DNA of 64,000 bases from Winogradskyella marincola (GTDB lineage Bacteria > Bacteroidota > Bacteroidia > Flavobacteriales > Flavobacteriaceae). The notes under the pieces are model-generated. The model was given only the letters and a program-made list of their open reading frames with translations, was not told the DNA's origin and ran no database searches. Both the position numbers and the translations under genes were made by a program. Positions 35,699 to 45,700 of the stretch are shown in pieces (within the stretch, counting starts at the first letter, position 1; the number at the start of each line of letters is the position of its first letter). The stretch covers positions 310,001 through 374,000 of the forward strand of contig NZ_JARSBN010000004.1 in NCBI RefSeq assembly GCF_029624125.1. The letters are read 5' to 3'.

Positions 35699-37000
35699 AT
35701 GAAAAAACTAGTTACGTTTCTATTTATTTTTCCGCTTATAGCTTTTGGGCAAAGCGTTAAAGGCACATTTTATCCTGCCGAAGATTTTACATATGCTTTT
35801 TTATACGAAGCAACACCAGAAGGCGCTAACTACGTTAGCCATGGTGAGCTAAATACCGAAGGGCAATTTGAAATTAAAATAGATTCTAGTGCTGCTCCTG
35901 GCATTTATAAAATAGTATACGCAACACCTCCTGAAGAAAATAACTTCGATTTTATATATGACGGAAAAGAAACCGTAGTGTTTAAGTTTAGTCAAGAAAA
36001 TGGTGTGGAATTTACCGAATCTGAAGAAAATAAACTTTGGACATCTTACTTAAAAAGTATGGATATGGTTAACCAAACCATAAGTAATTACTACCAAAAA
36101 GACGGAAAAGATAAAAAAGGTTTTAATGCTGTTTTTAAAGTTTTAAAAGATACTCAAACGTCATACGAATCACTAGCTTCAGGACGATTAGCTTCTGCAT
36201 TTATAACAGCTAATAGGCCATATATTCCTTCAAACTACGAAGATTATAATACTTATTCTAAAAATGTAAAAAAGCACTATTTCTCTCAAATAGATTTTAG
36301 CAATTACATCTTACAGAGTTCTACTTTTTTAATAGATCGTGTGGTGTCTTATGTTTTTAACTTGGTTGAAAAGCCTAACAATAACACATACAAAGTCTTA
36401 ATAGACGACGTGTACAATGCAATAGACAATAAGGATTTAGCGATAAAAACCTATCTTTTAGAAATGCTTTGGCAACGTTTTGTTACCGCAGAAAATAATG
36501 ATTTGGCCAACTACATTACTGATAAATACTTACTAAACTTAGCCAACACATCTGGCAACAAAGTATTGGCAGAGACTATAACGTCTTATAAAAACACATC
36601 TATTGGCACCAAAGCTCCAAATTTTGAAATTGCTTCATCAAAAAACACTACCAGACTACATGATTTGAAAGGTGCTACATACTACTTACTTGTATTTTGG
36701 AGTAGTACATGTGGTCATTGCCTTAACGAACTTCCTATGGTTAAAGAATTAGTAGCTAGTAAAAACAATATAAAGGTCGTTGCCTTTGGTCTTGAAGAAG
36801 AGCCATCGAAGTGGACAGAAGAAATAAAAAAATATCCCAATTTTGTGCATACTGTAGGCCTGGGCAAATGGGATAATCCTGTTGTAAAAACTTATGGTGT
36901 TGCAGCTACACCAACCTATTTTTTACTAAGTAGCGATAAAACTATTATAGCAAAACCTTATGATTATGAGGCTTTAGAAGTGGTTTTGAAAGATTTATAA
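35699..37000 (+). CDS. Secreted TlpA-like thioredoxin-fold protein
   Basis: A 433-residue protein with a signal peptide (MKKLVTFLFIFPLIAFGQ), a beta-rich N-terminal domain similar to DUF4369-type regions (residues about 20-110), a helical middle, and a C-terminal thioredoxin domain from about residue 300. The active site is WSSTCGHCLNELP (CGHC), so the protein can exchange disulfides in the periplasm. The cis-proline is in AATPTYF. Its stop codon shares a base with the start of the next gene. Confidence 0.92.
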   Translation: MKKLVTFLFIFPLIAFGQSVKGTFYPAEDFTYAFLYEATPEGANYVSHGELNTEGQFEIKIDSSAAPGIYKIVYATPPEENNFDFIYDGKETVVFKFSQENGVEFTESEENKLWTSYLKSMDMVNQTISNYYQKDGKDKKGFNAVFKVLKDTQTSYESLASGRLASAFITANRPYIPSNYEDYNTYSKNVKKHYFSQIDFSNYILQSSTFLIDRVVSYVFNLVEKPNNNTYKVLIDDVYNAIDNKDLAIKTYLLEMLWQRFVTAENNDLANYITDKYLLNLANTSGNKVLAETITSYKNTSIGTKAPNFEIASSKNTTRLHDLKGATYYLLVFWSSTCGHCLNELPMVKELVASKNNIKVVAFGLEEEPSKWTEEIKKYPNFVHTVGLGKWDNPVVKTYGVAATPTYFLLSSDKTIIAKPYDYEALEVVLKDL

Positions 37001-37593
37001 TGTACAGTCTCAATGAAATAAAAGAAAACTATAGACGTTTTTCAGACTCAAAGATTGAGAATATTGCTAGAAATGAGTCTAAAGGGTTAAGGAAAGAAGT
37101 ACTTCATATTCTTAAAGATGAAATTACAAGACGTAATCTTAATCCTAACTTAATTAATTGGGTTAATACTGAAGCTAAATCATATGAAGGTTTAGAACGA
37201 AAGACTTTATTAAAGAATATCCAAAGTCAAAGTTGCCCAAGATGTAATTCTGAAACTAAGCTTTATGGTTTTGAAACCAATACAGTGAAATCTTTTCTAA
37301 TTGCAGCAAGCATTAAAAGAAAAGAGTTTATTCTTTGTATGGATTGTGGCAAGAAAGAAAAGTTAAATGCCATTATAATTACATTTTTTGCTGGTTGGTG
37401 GTCTGGGAGTGGTTTTTTAAGAACACCTTATTACATTCTAACAGACATTTTTAATTTTCTATATATTGATAAAATTAGCAAAAGAATACTTGACAAATTT
37501 ATTGATAGGTACAATGGGTCTTTTAGAAGATATGGTGCAAATAGCACAACAATAACACGACTAATCGATTTAAAAAACAAAAACGCTCAGTAA
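37000..37593 (+). CDS. Zinc-ribbon protein, function unknown
   Basis: A 197-residue protein. The first 70 residues are charged and helical; a four-cysteine ribbon follows (CPRCNSE near residue 78 and CMDCGKKE near residue 112), with one hydrophobic stretch at about 120-145. Its ATG shares the last base of the upstream stop codon, so translation is coupled to the TlpA-like gene. I do not recognise the family. Confidence 0.78.
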   Translation: MYSLNEIKENYRRFSDSKIENIARNESKGLRKEVLHILKDEITRRNLNPNLINWVNTEAKSYEGLERKTLLKNIQSQSCPRCNSETKLYGFETNTVKSFLIAASIKRKEFILCMDCGKKEKLNAIIITFFAGWWSGSGFLRTPYYILTDIFNFLYIDKISKRILDKFIDRYNGSFRRYGANSTTITRLIDLKNKNAQ

Positions 37594-37620
37594 AGCTAGC
37601 GCTTTATCTGAGCGTTTTGA
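37581..37620 (+). terminator. Long two-part hairpin terminator
   Basis: AAAACGCTCAG pairs with CTGAGCGTTTTG, and inside it TAAAGC pairs with GCTTTA around TAGC. It overlaps the end of the zinc-ribbon gene and lies before the converging lipoprotein gene. Confidence 0.82.
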
Positions 37621-37641
37621 AACTAAATAACCAACCAAAAT

Positions 37642-38586
37642 TTAGTTTCGAGAATTTTCTCTAGGGTTATTAACCTTAGGTGTTTTTTGTTTACGCTTTT
37701 TAGGCATTTCTTCTTTCTTTGCAATGTTGCCTTGCGTATCAGAACTTCTGTAATATGCTATGTATCCTCTGCCTTCAAACTCATATACCGTTCCAGAATT
37801 TGGATGATATAGCTCTATCGTTCCATCATTAATAACGCTAAGTTCAAAGAATTCATTGTCGAAGAAATCATAATCTAATGTTAATGTTTTTAGGTACATA
37901 TTTCCTGATACATTACCCACTCCATACACACCTGTGTAATCCCAGTAAATATTATCTGGATTATAGACATTTACATCTTGAGAACTTCTAAATGTAGAGT
38001 CATTTCCACCAGATAAAAACTGCAAATAATTTTCATTATCAAACTCATTTATTGCTCCGTAGTTACTAGTATAAACTTTTTCCCAAGCTTCATACTCTTG
38101 TAAGAAATAATGAATGTTATCGTAGAACACAAAATCGTAATCAAACGTAGATCTCTGATAACCATCTAAAAAGTAAGATGTATCATTATAAGGGTTATAC
38201 AATTCTATAGTATTGTGGTCTATTTGGTACACATCAAAACTATCGTATCCATCAATAATATGGTTAACATCTAATATCATGCTATAAGCATCATAGTTTC
38301 CTATTTGTACTCCAAAACCGTTGCCTTGACTGCCCAGACCTACCAAATTGTTATTAGCAAACAAACGACCATTATCAAAAGTTAAGGTAAATGCTATTTG
38401 CATAAAAGGTGTTTCGCCATAGCCTTGAGTTGCATTAATATCCACATACCACAAATCATAAGACTGCAATAATTGATTTAAGGAAATTGCAGGTCCGTTA
38501 TCATTAATATGTAACTCTTCCGTATAACACGATGTAAGGAGCGTAGCACTGAGTGCAAATCCAAAAAGTAATTTTAATGTCTTCAT
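37642..38586 (-). CDS. Repeat-containing lipoprotein
   Basis: A 314-residue protein with a lipobox ending ATLLTSC (Cys20) and a beta-rich mature part. Two copies of a motif are visible: SFDVYQIDHNTIELYNPYND and, near the end, FELSVINDGTIELYHPNSGT, each followed by an aromatic/Gly-rich strand. The last 35 residues are basic. Related proteins in Flavobacteriaceae are sometimes mislabelled as nicotinate-nucleotide adenylyltransferase; I see no nucleotide-binding motif and would not use that name. Role unknown, probably cell surface. Confidence 0.85.
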   Translation of the reverse strand: MKTLKLLFGFALSATLLTSCYTEELHINDNGPAISLNQLLQSYDLWYVDINATQGYGETPFMQIAFTLTFDNGRLFANNNLVGLGSQGNGFGVQIGNYDAYSMILDVNHIIDGYDSFDVYQIDHNTIELYNPYNDTSYFLDGYQRSTFDYDFVFYDNIHYFLQEYEAWEKVYTSNYGAINEFDNENYLQFLSGGNDSTFRSSQDVNVYNPDNIYWDYTGVYGVGNVSGNMYLKTLTLDYDFFDNEFFELSVINDGTIELYHPNSGTVYEFEGRGYIAYYRSSDTQGNIAKKEEMPKKRKQKTPKVNNPRENSRN

Positions 38587-38719
38587 AATTCAACGGTTTT
38601 TAGGGTTACTGTTGTTATAATTTCAAAACCTGTGCCAAATTCAAAATGACACCTCAGATTGAAGTCTTAAAACAGTTATATTTTATGTATTTTTGAAACT
38701 CAAAATCGACATAAATTCT

Positions 38720-39721
38720 ATGAGTGAATCTAAAAAATATGCTGTATTTGGTGCAGGAAGTTGGGCAACAGCCATTGTAAAAATGCTTTGCGAAAACTTA
38801 GATGAAGTTGGCTGGTACATGCGTAGCGTTTACACCAAAGAACACATATTAAAAGAACAGCACAATCCTAGTTATTTAAGTTCTGTAGAATTTCACACAG
38901 AGCAATTAAAACTAAGTAATGATATAAATGAAATTGCTGAATGGGCAGATGTGCTCATTTTTGCAATTCCATCAGCTTTTATGCACTCTGAGTTAGAAAA
39001 ACTCACTTCAGATATCAATGATAAAATTATAGTCTCTGCTGTAAAAGGTATTATTCCAGAATCTGGATTGTTGGTTGGTGAGCATTTTCATGATATTTAT
39101 AATATTCCTTTCGAGAATATTGCTGTAATTGCTGGTCCTTGCCACGCTGAAGAAGTTGCCCTAGAGCGTTTATCTTATCTTACAATTTCTTGTGCTGATG
39201 CCGATAAAGCAAAAGCTATTGCCAAAAATCTATCTAGCGATTATATAAAAACCAAAATCAGCGACGATATTATTGGTGTAGAATATGCTGTAATGCTGAA
39301 AAATATTTACGCCATTGCTGCTGGCATTGCTCACGGACTAGGCTATGGAGATAACTTCCAAAGTGTTTTGATGAGTAATTCTATACGTGAAATGAAACGT
39401 TTTATTAAGAAAATGCATAAGATGAAACGTAACATTAATAACTCTGCATATTTGGGTGATTTGCTAGTAACTGGTTATTCTGTTTTCTCAAGAAACAGAA
39501 TGTTTGGTAATATGATTGGCAAAGGTTATACCGTAAAATCTGCACAGATGGAAATGAATATGGTTGCTGAAGGTTATTATGCTACTAAAAGTGCTTTTGA
39601 ACTCAACAAAAAGAATAAAAAGAAAACACGTTTACCTATTATAAATGCTGTTTACGAAGTGCTTTATGAGAATAAAAACCCTAAAAAGGTATTTCAGAAA
39701 TTGACTGAGAAGTTAGATTAA
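38720..39721 (+). CDS. gpsA: NAD(P)-dependent glycerol-3-phosphate dehydrogenase
   Basis: This enzyme makes sn-glycerol 3-phosphate from dihydroxyacetone phosphate for phospholipid synthesis. The ATG at 38720 (MSESKKYAVFGAGSWATAIV) is preferred over an upstream TTG. The Rossmann motif is GAGSWATA; the catalytic Lys is in EYAVMLKNIYAIAAGIAHGL; GPCHAEEVA is the conserved substrate-side loop. Length (333 residues) is standard. No obvious operon partner is present. Confidence 0.95.
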   Translation: MSESKKYAVFGAGSWATAIVKMLCENLDEVGWYMRSVYTKEHILKEQHNPSYLSSVEFHTEQLKLSNDINEIAEWADVLIFAIPSAFMHSELEKLTSDINDKIIVSAVKGIIPESGLLVGEHFHDIYNIPFENIAVIAGPCHAEEVALERLSYLTISCADADKAKAIAKNLSSDYIKTKISDDIIGVEYAVMLKNIYAIAAGIAHGLGYGDNFQSVLMSNSIREMKRFIKKMHKMKRNINNSAYLGDLLVTGYSVFSRNRMFGNMIGKGYTVKSAQMEMNMVAEGYYATKSAFELNKKNKKKTRLPIINAVYEVLYENKNPKKVFQKLTEKLD

Positions 39722-39724
39722 ATC

Positions 39725-40015
39725 TTATTCTTCTTCATCACCAGACTCAATTAGCATATCTAGTTTTTGATTTGTTTTTGCCAAGCGTTTGTTCAGAAGA
39801 AAATTCCAACCAAAAATTGAGAGTAGCGAAATTAGGTTGAGTGGTATGTAAATATAGAGTACCCATTTAATCCAATCATAATCCCAAAGAAAATAAATAA
39901 TTACAGCAGAAATGATTGTCCTGATAAGGTACGTAATCAATTTTTTGTTTCTATATTCTTTTGAAAGAATTGAGTCTTTTGATAACTCTTTAATTTCCTC
40001 TTTTAAATCATCCAT
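39725..40015 (-). CDS. Small membrane protein, unknown function
   Basis: I chose the ATG at 40015 (MDDLKEEIKELSKDS), giving 96 residues; the GTG at 40039 would overlap the upstream gene. An amphipathic N-terminal helix is followed by two membrane helices and a charged tail ending in acidic residues. The layout resembles small flavobacterial membrane proteins that follow a TetR gene. No family name can be given. Confidence 0.78.
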   Translation of the reverse strand: MDDLKEEIKELSKDSILSKEYRNKKLITYLIRTIISAVIIYFLWDYDWIKWVLYIYIPLNLISLLSIFGWNFLLNKRLAKTNQKLDMLIESGDEEE

Positions 40016-40022
40016 AATTGGC

Positions 40023-40418
40023 TTATTTAACCAACACACCCTTCAACTGCATTAAAGGTACTGTCTGTAATGCCTTTGCGTTTATGGTATTTTTTCTAAA
40101 CAGATACGTTTTATCAAACATTTGATTGCCCTCAAAATACGAAACTTTAAAAGAATTATTGAGCTCTAAAACTTTTTCTTGTAAGTACTCAATCTTTGCA
40201 TAGCTACGTGCTGGTAGTTTTGCTAAGGTATGACGCATTGGAGGCGTCATTTTTTTATCGTTATAACCTTGAGAAACGATGAGTACAGTATCTAAATCTA
40301 TATCACTGTTATTGATGATATAGGCATTCCAATCTTGGGTTTTGTATTCTAAATGTTCTTCTTGCACAACAGCAACATAAACGTCTTTTACCTCTGGAAT
40401 TTCAATGTCTTTTTTCAT
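40023..40418 (-). CDS. Conserved Bacteroidota protein of 131 aa, unknown function
   Basis: A cytoplasmic protein with the conserved start MKKDIEIPEVKDVYVAVVQE and a stretch TQDWNAYIINNSDIDLDTVL. Similar proteins are sometimes mislabelled as phenylalanyl-tRNA synthetase alpha chain; no synthetase motifs are present here, and the true pheS lies at 47.7-48.7 kb. Predicted beta-rich. It follows the TetR gene by 17 bases. Confidence 0.85.
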   Translation of the reverse strand: MKKDIEIPEVKDVYVAVVQEEHLEYKTQDWNAYIINNSDIDLDTVLIVSQGYNDKKMTPPMRHTLAKLPARSYAKIEYLQEKVLELNNSFKVSYFEGNQMFDKTYLFRKNTINAKALQTVPLMQLKGVLVK

Positions 40419-40435
40419 GCGGTAAAAATACTAAA

Positions 40436-41029
40436 CTATCCGAAATAAGCATTGGTATAATCATTAACCGTAATCCCTTTTAGATTATACACCACAAAAT
40501 GATTTAGCAACTCTTGGTTGTTGAATTTTTCTATAAGGTTATTGTCTCTAAAGGCTACTTCTTCAAATCGTTTAAAGTAAAGGCTACAAAATAATTCTGT
40601 ATTAACTTCTGGTTTTACAATGCCTTTGGTTTTGCCATCTTCGAGCAGACCATAAATTACCTTATTTACTATTTCGTCCCTAAAATCATCAAAGATTTCA
40701 TTGGCTTTGGGATAGTATTTTTTCAACCCAAAAATAAAAGATGGCTTAAAATGTTTTAAGTTTTCGAATCCCTTTTTATAGATTAGAATAATACACGTAA
40801 TTGGGTCTTCGGTGTGCGTCTGAACGATATTGTTTAAGTCTTTTCGAAACTCATCAATTAAAAAAGCCACGCTTTCTATGACCAAATGCTCCTTACTTCT
40901 AAAATACTTATAAATGGTTTTTTTAGAAATTCCCATTGTATTTGCCAACTCATCTAAAGTATAGCGTTTGCTACCAAACTTTGTAAAGTTAGCAATTGAG
41001 CATTTTATTAAGTCGCATTTATTGGTCAT
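40436..41029 (-). CDS. TetR/AcrR family transcriptional regulator
   Basis: A 197-residue regulator. The N-terminal HTH is clear (FGSKRYTLDELANTMGISKK, then TIYKYFRSKEHLV), with a ligand-binding helical C-terminal domain. It lies last in the efflux operon, 14 bases after the DUF3861 gene, so it is probably made together with the pump. It could repress the operon or a distant target such as fatty acid genes; the sequence does not decide this. Confidence 0.93.
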   Translation of the reverse strand: MTNKCDLIKCSIANFTKFGSKRYTLDELANTMGISKKTIYKYFRSKEHLVIESVAFLIDEFRKDLNNIVQTHTEDPITCIILIYKKGFENLKHFKPSFIFGLKKYYPKANEIFDDFRDEIVNKVIYGLLEDGKTKGIVKPEVNTELFCSLYFKRFEEVAFRDNNLIEKFNNQELLNHFVVYNLKGITVNDYTNAYFG

Positions 41030-41043
41030 AAAAAAATTAAGGG

Positions 41044-41334
41044 TTAATACGCTTTTAGCTTTTGCATAAACATTTTAAAATGAGGTGAAAACTCTTTAAA
41101 AATTTCGTGCTTTCTGTTTTTAATTAACACCTCACTAAAAAGCTTAAGACCAATGGCAAACTCTTTGTCCTGGTTGCTATCGTTAAACAAATTTTTGTTT
41201 TCAATAGCGTCTAAAATATCAAATACATTATCGTGATTTTCAAACTGAAATTCTAGACTTTTACTTGGTTTTAAGGTCTCATCTTTTAGTGTAACCTCTT
41301 CTACTTTTAGGTTATAGGTGTTATTTCTTTTCAT
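41044..41334 (-). CDS. DUF3861 domain protein
   Basis: A 96-residue cytoplasmic protein with the family stretches SLEFQFENHDNVFDILDAIE and EFAIGLKLFSEVLIKNRKHE. DUF3861 has no assigned function. It lies between the TolC-like gene and the TetR gene with gaps of 13 and 14 bases, so it is part of the efflux operon. Confidence 0.9.
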   Translation of the reverse strand: MKRNNTYNLKVEEVTLKDETLKPSKSLEFQFENHDNVFDILDAIENKNLFNDSNQDKEFAIGLKLFSEVLIKNRKHEIFKEFSPHFKMFMQKLKAY

Positions 41335-41347
41335 AATTTAAAAAAAG

Positions 41348-42757
41348 TTATCTCCAACCACCTCCTAATGCCTCGTAAAGATTAACAACACTTAGCATTT
41401 GCTGTAGTTTATTATCTATTAAATTAAGCTCAGCACTCAAAGCGCTTTGTCTGGCTGTTAAAAGGTCTAAGTATGTTGCATAACCGTTTTTTAGAAGCTC
41501 GTCAGAATTGGTTTCGGCATTTCTTAGTGCTTCGACTTCGTTTTGTCTGTATTCAAACTTTTTAGTAACCGCGTTGTAATCATACAATGCGTTAGACACT
41601 TCGTTTCCTGCTGTGAGTAAGGTCTTTTTAAAATCTAATAACGCTTGTTCTTGCTGTGCTATAGCAACCTCGTTTTGTGTTTTTATTTGTCTTTTGTTAA
41701 AAATAGGCTGTGTTAATCCACCAACTAAAGTTGCAAATAACGATTTGCTACTTAACAACTCATCTAATTGCAAACTTTGAAAACCTCCATTTGCAGTAAG
41801 TGTTAACGACGGATAGAAATTGCTTCGAGCTACATTGGTTAATTCAAAAGCATTGATTAATCCATATTCTGAAGCTATAACATCTGGTCTGTTGCTCAAC
41901 AACGTTGCAGGTACACCAATTTTAATATCAGAATTTAAATCTTGATTTTCTAAACTACCACGCTCAACTACTTGGGATGGTCTTCCTAATAGAAAATTTA
42001 AAGTGTTTTCTGCTTTAAAAATTGCAACTTCGATATCTACTAATAACGCTTTTGCATTATTAAACTGAGCTATATTTTGGTCAACAGCCACTTGTGTTAC
42101 CTGGCCAGCATCTTTTAATGCTTTTATGGTAGTAACGCTACTTTCCCAAGCATCTACTGTTTTTTGAGTAACTTCTAATTGTGAGTCTAAAGCCAATAAC
42201 TGGTAATAGGTAGTAGCAATACTAGATACCAATTGGGTTTTTACAGCCTGATGCGCTGCTACGCTCTGTAAATACGTAGCTTCGCCTGCTCTTTTATTGC
42301 TTCTAATTTTTCCCCAAATATCGGCTTCCCAAGAAAGACTTTCTGAAAGTTCGTATTGGTCTAAAGATGAAAACAAAGATCCAAACTGACTGTTTTGCGA
42401 CAGCTCTTGGTGTGTTACTTGCGCAGTAGCACTTAAGGTAGGCAAATAACCTGCTTTACCTTGTTTTAGGTAAGCATTTGCAATGGCAATCTGCTGAATG
42501 GCTGTTCTGATATCTAAGTTATTTTGAAGTCCTTCATTAATGTATTGTTGCAAATACGTATCTGAGAACATCTCTGACCAAGAAACCTCAGCCATTGATA
42601 AACTGTCTGTAGGCAGATTATCGGTTCTGTATAAATTTTCTGTTTCCTCTAGCTGTGGTCTTGTATAATCCTTGGCTACAAAACAGCTTTGTACAGTTAC
42701 TGCCAAAAGAACAACAACTAGATTTTTATGTAGGTATGAATTTTTAATAAATGTCAT
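41348..42757 (-). CDS. TolC-like outer membrane efflux protein (RND outer subunit)
   Basis: A 469-residue OprM/NodT-type channel. A lipobox ending in TVQSC marks lipidation at Cys25. Two outer membrane efflux protein repeats follow (about 60-250 and 270-460), including the typical AEADIWGKIRSNKRAGEA-type stretch WEADIWGKIRSNKRAGEA and a late YATYLDLLTARQSALSAELN. It forms the exit duct for the pump encoded directly upstream, with a 3-base gap to it. Confidence 0.94.
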   Translation of the reverse strand: MTFIKNSYLHKNLVVVLLAVTVQSCFVAKDYTRPQLEETENLYRTDNLPTDSLSMAEVSWSEMFSDTYLQQYINEGLQNNLDIRTAIQQIAIANAYLKQGKAGYLPTLSATAQVTHQELSQNSQFGSLFSSLDQYELSESLSWEADIWGKIRSNKRAGEATYLQSVAAHQAVKTQLVSSIATTYYQLLALDSQLEVTQKTVDAWESSVTTIKALKDAGQVTQVAVDQNIAQFNNAKALLVDIEVAIFKAENTLNFLLGRPSQVVERGSLENQDLNSDIKIGVPATLLSNRPDVIASEYGLINAFELTNVARSNFYPSLTLTANGGFQSLQLDELLSSKSLFATLVGGLTQPIFNKRQIKTQNEVAIAQQEQALLDFKKTLLTAGNEVSNALYDYNAVTKKFEYRQNEVEALRNAETNSDELLKNGYATYLDLLTARQSALSAELNLIDNKLQQMLSVVNLYEALGGGWR

Positions 42758-42760
42758 TTG

Positions 42761-45700
42761 TTAACTTTCTTTAGTTTCAACAATTGGTTTTTTTGATACT
42801 TTTTCTTGTAACCACTGGAACAAGATGAAAAGAATAGGAATAATGAATACTCCCAAAATGGTACCTATAAGCATTCCACCAGCTGCACCTGTACCAATAG
42901 ACCTGTTTCCTTCAGAACCAACTCCTGTTGCTAATACCAATGGCATTAATCCAAGAATAAAGGCAAAGGATGTCATTAAAATAGGTCTTAGACGCGCTTT
43001 TGCTCCGTGAATGGCAGCTTCAACTAAATTCTCTCCATTTCGTCTTCTTTGTAGTGCAAATTCTACAATAAGAATGGCGTTTTTAGCTAATAACCCTACC
43101 AACATTACCAATGCAATCTGGAAATAGATATTATTCTGAAGACCCATTAATTTGGTTGAAATAAAGGCTCCAAAAATACCAACAGGAAGCGACAGTAATA
43201 CAGCCAAGGGCAGTAAGTAACTTTCGTATTGTGCTGCTAACAGAAAGAATACAAACACCACACAAAGAATGAAAATGGTTGTTGTTTGATTACCTGCATT
43301 TACCTCTTCACGAGATAAACCTGAATAAGCCACTTCATACTTAGATGGTAATTTTGCCGCTTCAGCATTTACAATAGCAATAGCATCACCAGAACTAAAT
43401 CCTGGATTTGAAGCACCCGAAATTTTAGCAGAATTATAAAGGTTAAATCTTGTAACCGTTTGTGGACCATATACACGATTTAGCGACACAAACTCTGTAA
43501 TTGGTGCCATCTCTCCGCTACCAGTTCTTATATAAAGACTGTTTAACGAATTTTCATCGGTTCTGTCTTCTGGTAACGATTGTACATATACACGATATTG
43601 TTTACCAAATCTGGCAAAGTCAGCAGCGTATATTCCACCTATATAGCCTTGTAATGTTGAGAAAATACTACTTACCGAAACTCCAAGTTTTTTGGCAACA
43701 GCAACATTGATGTCCAACTCATATTGCGGATAATTGGTATTAAAACCTGTTTGTCCGTATTGAATTTCTGGATGCTGCATTAAGCTACCTATAAACTCAT
43801 TGGTTGCTGCACTAAGTTCTTCTGCATCACCACCAGATTTATCTAAAAGATTAACTTCAAATCCTGATGATAAACCAAAACCAGGAATACTTGGTGGTGC
43901 AAAGAAGAGTACTCTTGCATCTGAGATTCCGGCAGCCATACCAAATAATTTTCCTGTAATAGCTTGTAAACTTTGATCGTCTGCAGTACGCTCACTCCAA
44001 TCTTTTAGTTTTATAAATCCAAAACCATAATTACTACCCGAACCATTAATTAAACTTCTACCATTTACTACAGTTATACCTTCTATACCTGGTATTTGAG
44101 ACGCATTTTTATAAACATAATCCGTAATTTCTTTGGTTCTGTCCATTGAAGCTCCAGGTGCTAACTGCACATCTATAAATAAAACTCCTCTATCTTCATC
44201 TGGTACAAAACCTGTAGGTGTTGTAGTTGCTGACCACCAAATTCCAACACCAGATAAAACCAAAATAATGAATGTTATCGCTTTGTTTTTATAAAGGAAC
44301 TTTAAAGATTTACCGTAGCGCTCTGTCGTGGCATTAAATCCTCTGTTGAAGGCATCGTAAAAACGTTGTAAAAAACTCTTGTTTTTGTGTTCATCATCAT
44401 GTGATTTTAAGAACAAGGCACACAATGCAGGACTCAAGGTTAATGCGTTTAATGCTGAAATTAATATAGCAACAATAAGTGTAACACCAAACTGCTCATA
44501 GAATACACCTGTTGGTCCTTGAACAAAAGTTACAGGAACAAATACCGCAGCCATTACAAGTGTTATAGAAATAATAGCACCAGAGATTTCGTGCATTGCA
44601 TCAAAAGTTGCCTTTTTAGGATCCTTTTCTCCTTCATCTATTTTGGCATGGACTGCCTCTACAACTACAATAGCATCATCTACCACAATACCAATGGCCA
44701 ATACCAGTGCAAAAAGCGTTAAGAGGTTGATGGAATATCCAAAGACATTCAAAAAGAAGAATGTACCAATAATGGCTACTGGAACCGCAATTGCAGGAAT
44801 TAAGGTAGACCTAAAATCTTGTAAAAAGATAAATACTACAATAAATACTAGTATAAAAGCTTCAATAAGCGTGTGAATTACCTTATCTATTGAAGCCGTT
44901 AAGAATTCGTTAGTATCAAACGGAATGATAACTTTAATACCTTCTGGGAAATCCTTTTCAAGCCTACTTAATTCAGACTTAATAGTTTCAATAATTTCCT
45001 GTGCATTAGAACCTGCAGTTTGAAAAATACCCATATTAACACTTGGATATCCATTGGTTGTTCCGCTAGAAGCATACGACTGTGCATCTAATTCTATATC
45101 TGCAACATCTTTTAGTCTTAAATATTCACCATTGTCTAACGCTTTAATAATAACATCACTATACTGTTGTTCTGTTTTAAAACGACCTCCATAGGTTATG
45201 GTATAAGAAAATGATTCTCCATTATTTTCTCCCAAAGAACCTGCTGCAGCCTCTAAACTTTGCTCTTGTAAAGCTGCTGTAACATCTGTAGGGTTTAATC
45301 CGTAAGCTGCTAATTTTTCTGGCTTTAACCAAATACGCATTGCATAATCTTGCGAAGAAAATACATTAACGTTACCAACACCATTAACACGCTGAATGGA
45401 TGGAATAACGTTAATCTTTAAATAGTTCTGAAGAAACGTTGCATCGTATTCTGGGTTTTCGGTATAAAATGACATAAACATTAATGCCGAAGTTTGCTGC
45501 TTTTGCGTAATTACACCAGATTGTGTTACCTCTTGCGGCAATAATGGATTTGCTCTTGCCACACGGTTTTGAACGTTAACCGCAGCAATGTCTGGGTCTG
45601 TTTCCTGATCAAAATACACTGTAATTTGTGCTGTACCACTATTTGACGCTGTAGAAGTAATGTAGGTCATTCCTTCTACTCCGTTAATTTGCTCTTCAAT

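Noticed and set aside
40023..40418. Phenylalanyl-tRNA synthetase alpha chain label for the 131-residue protein
   Set aside because: No class II synthetase motif is present, and the real pheS is at 47675-48694.
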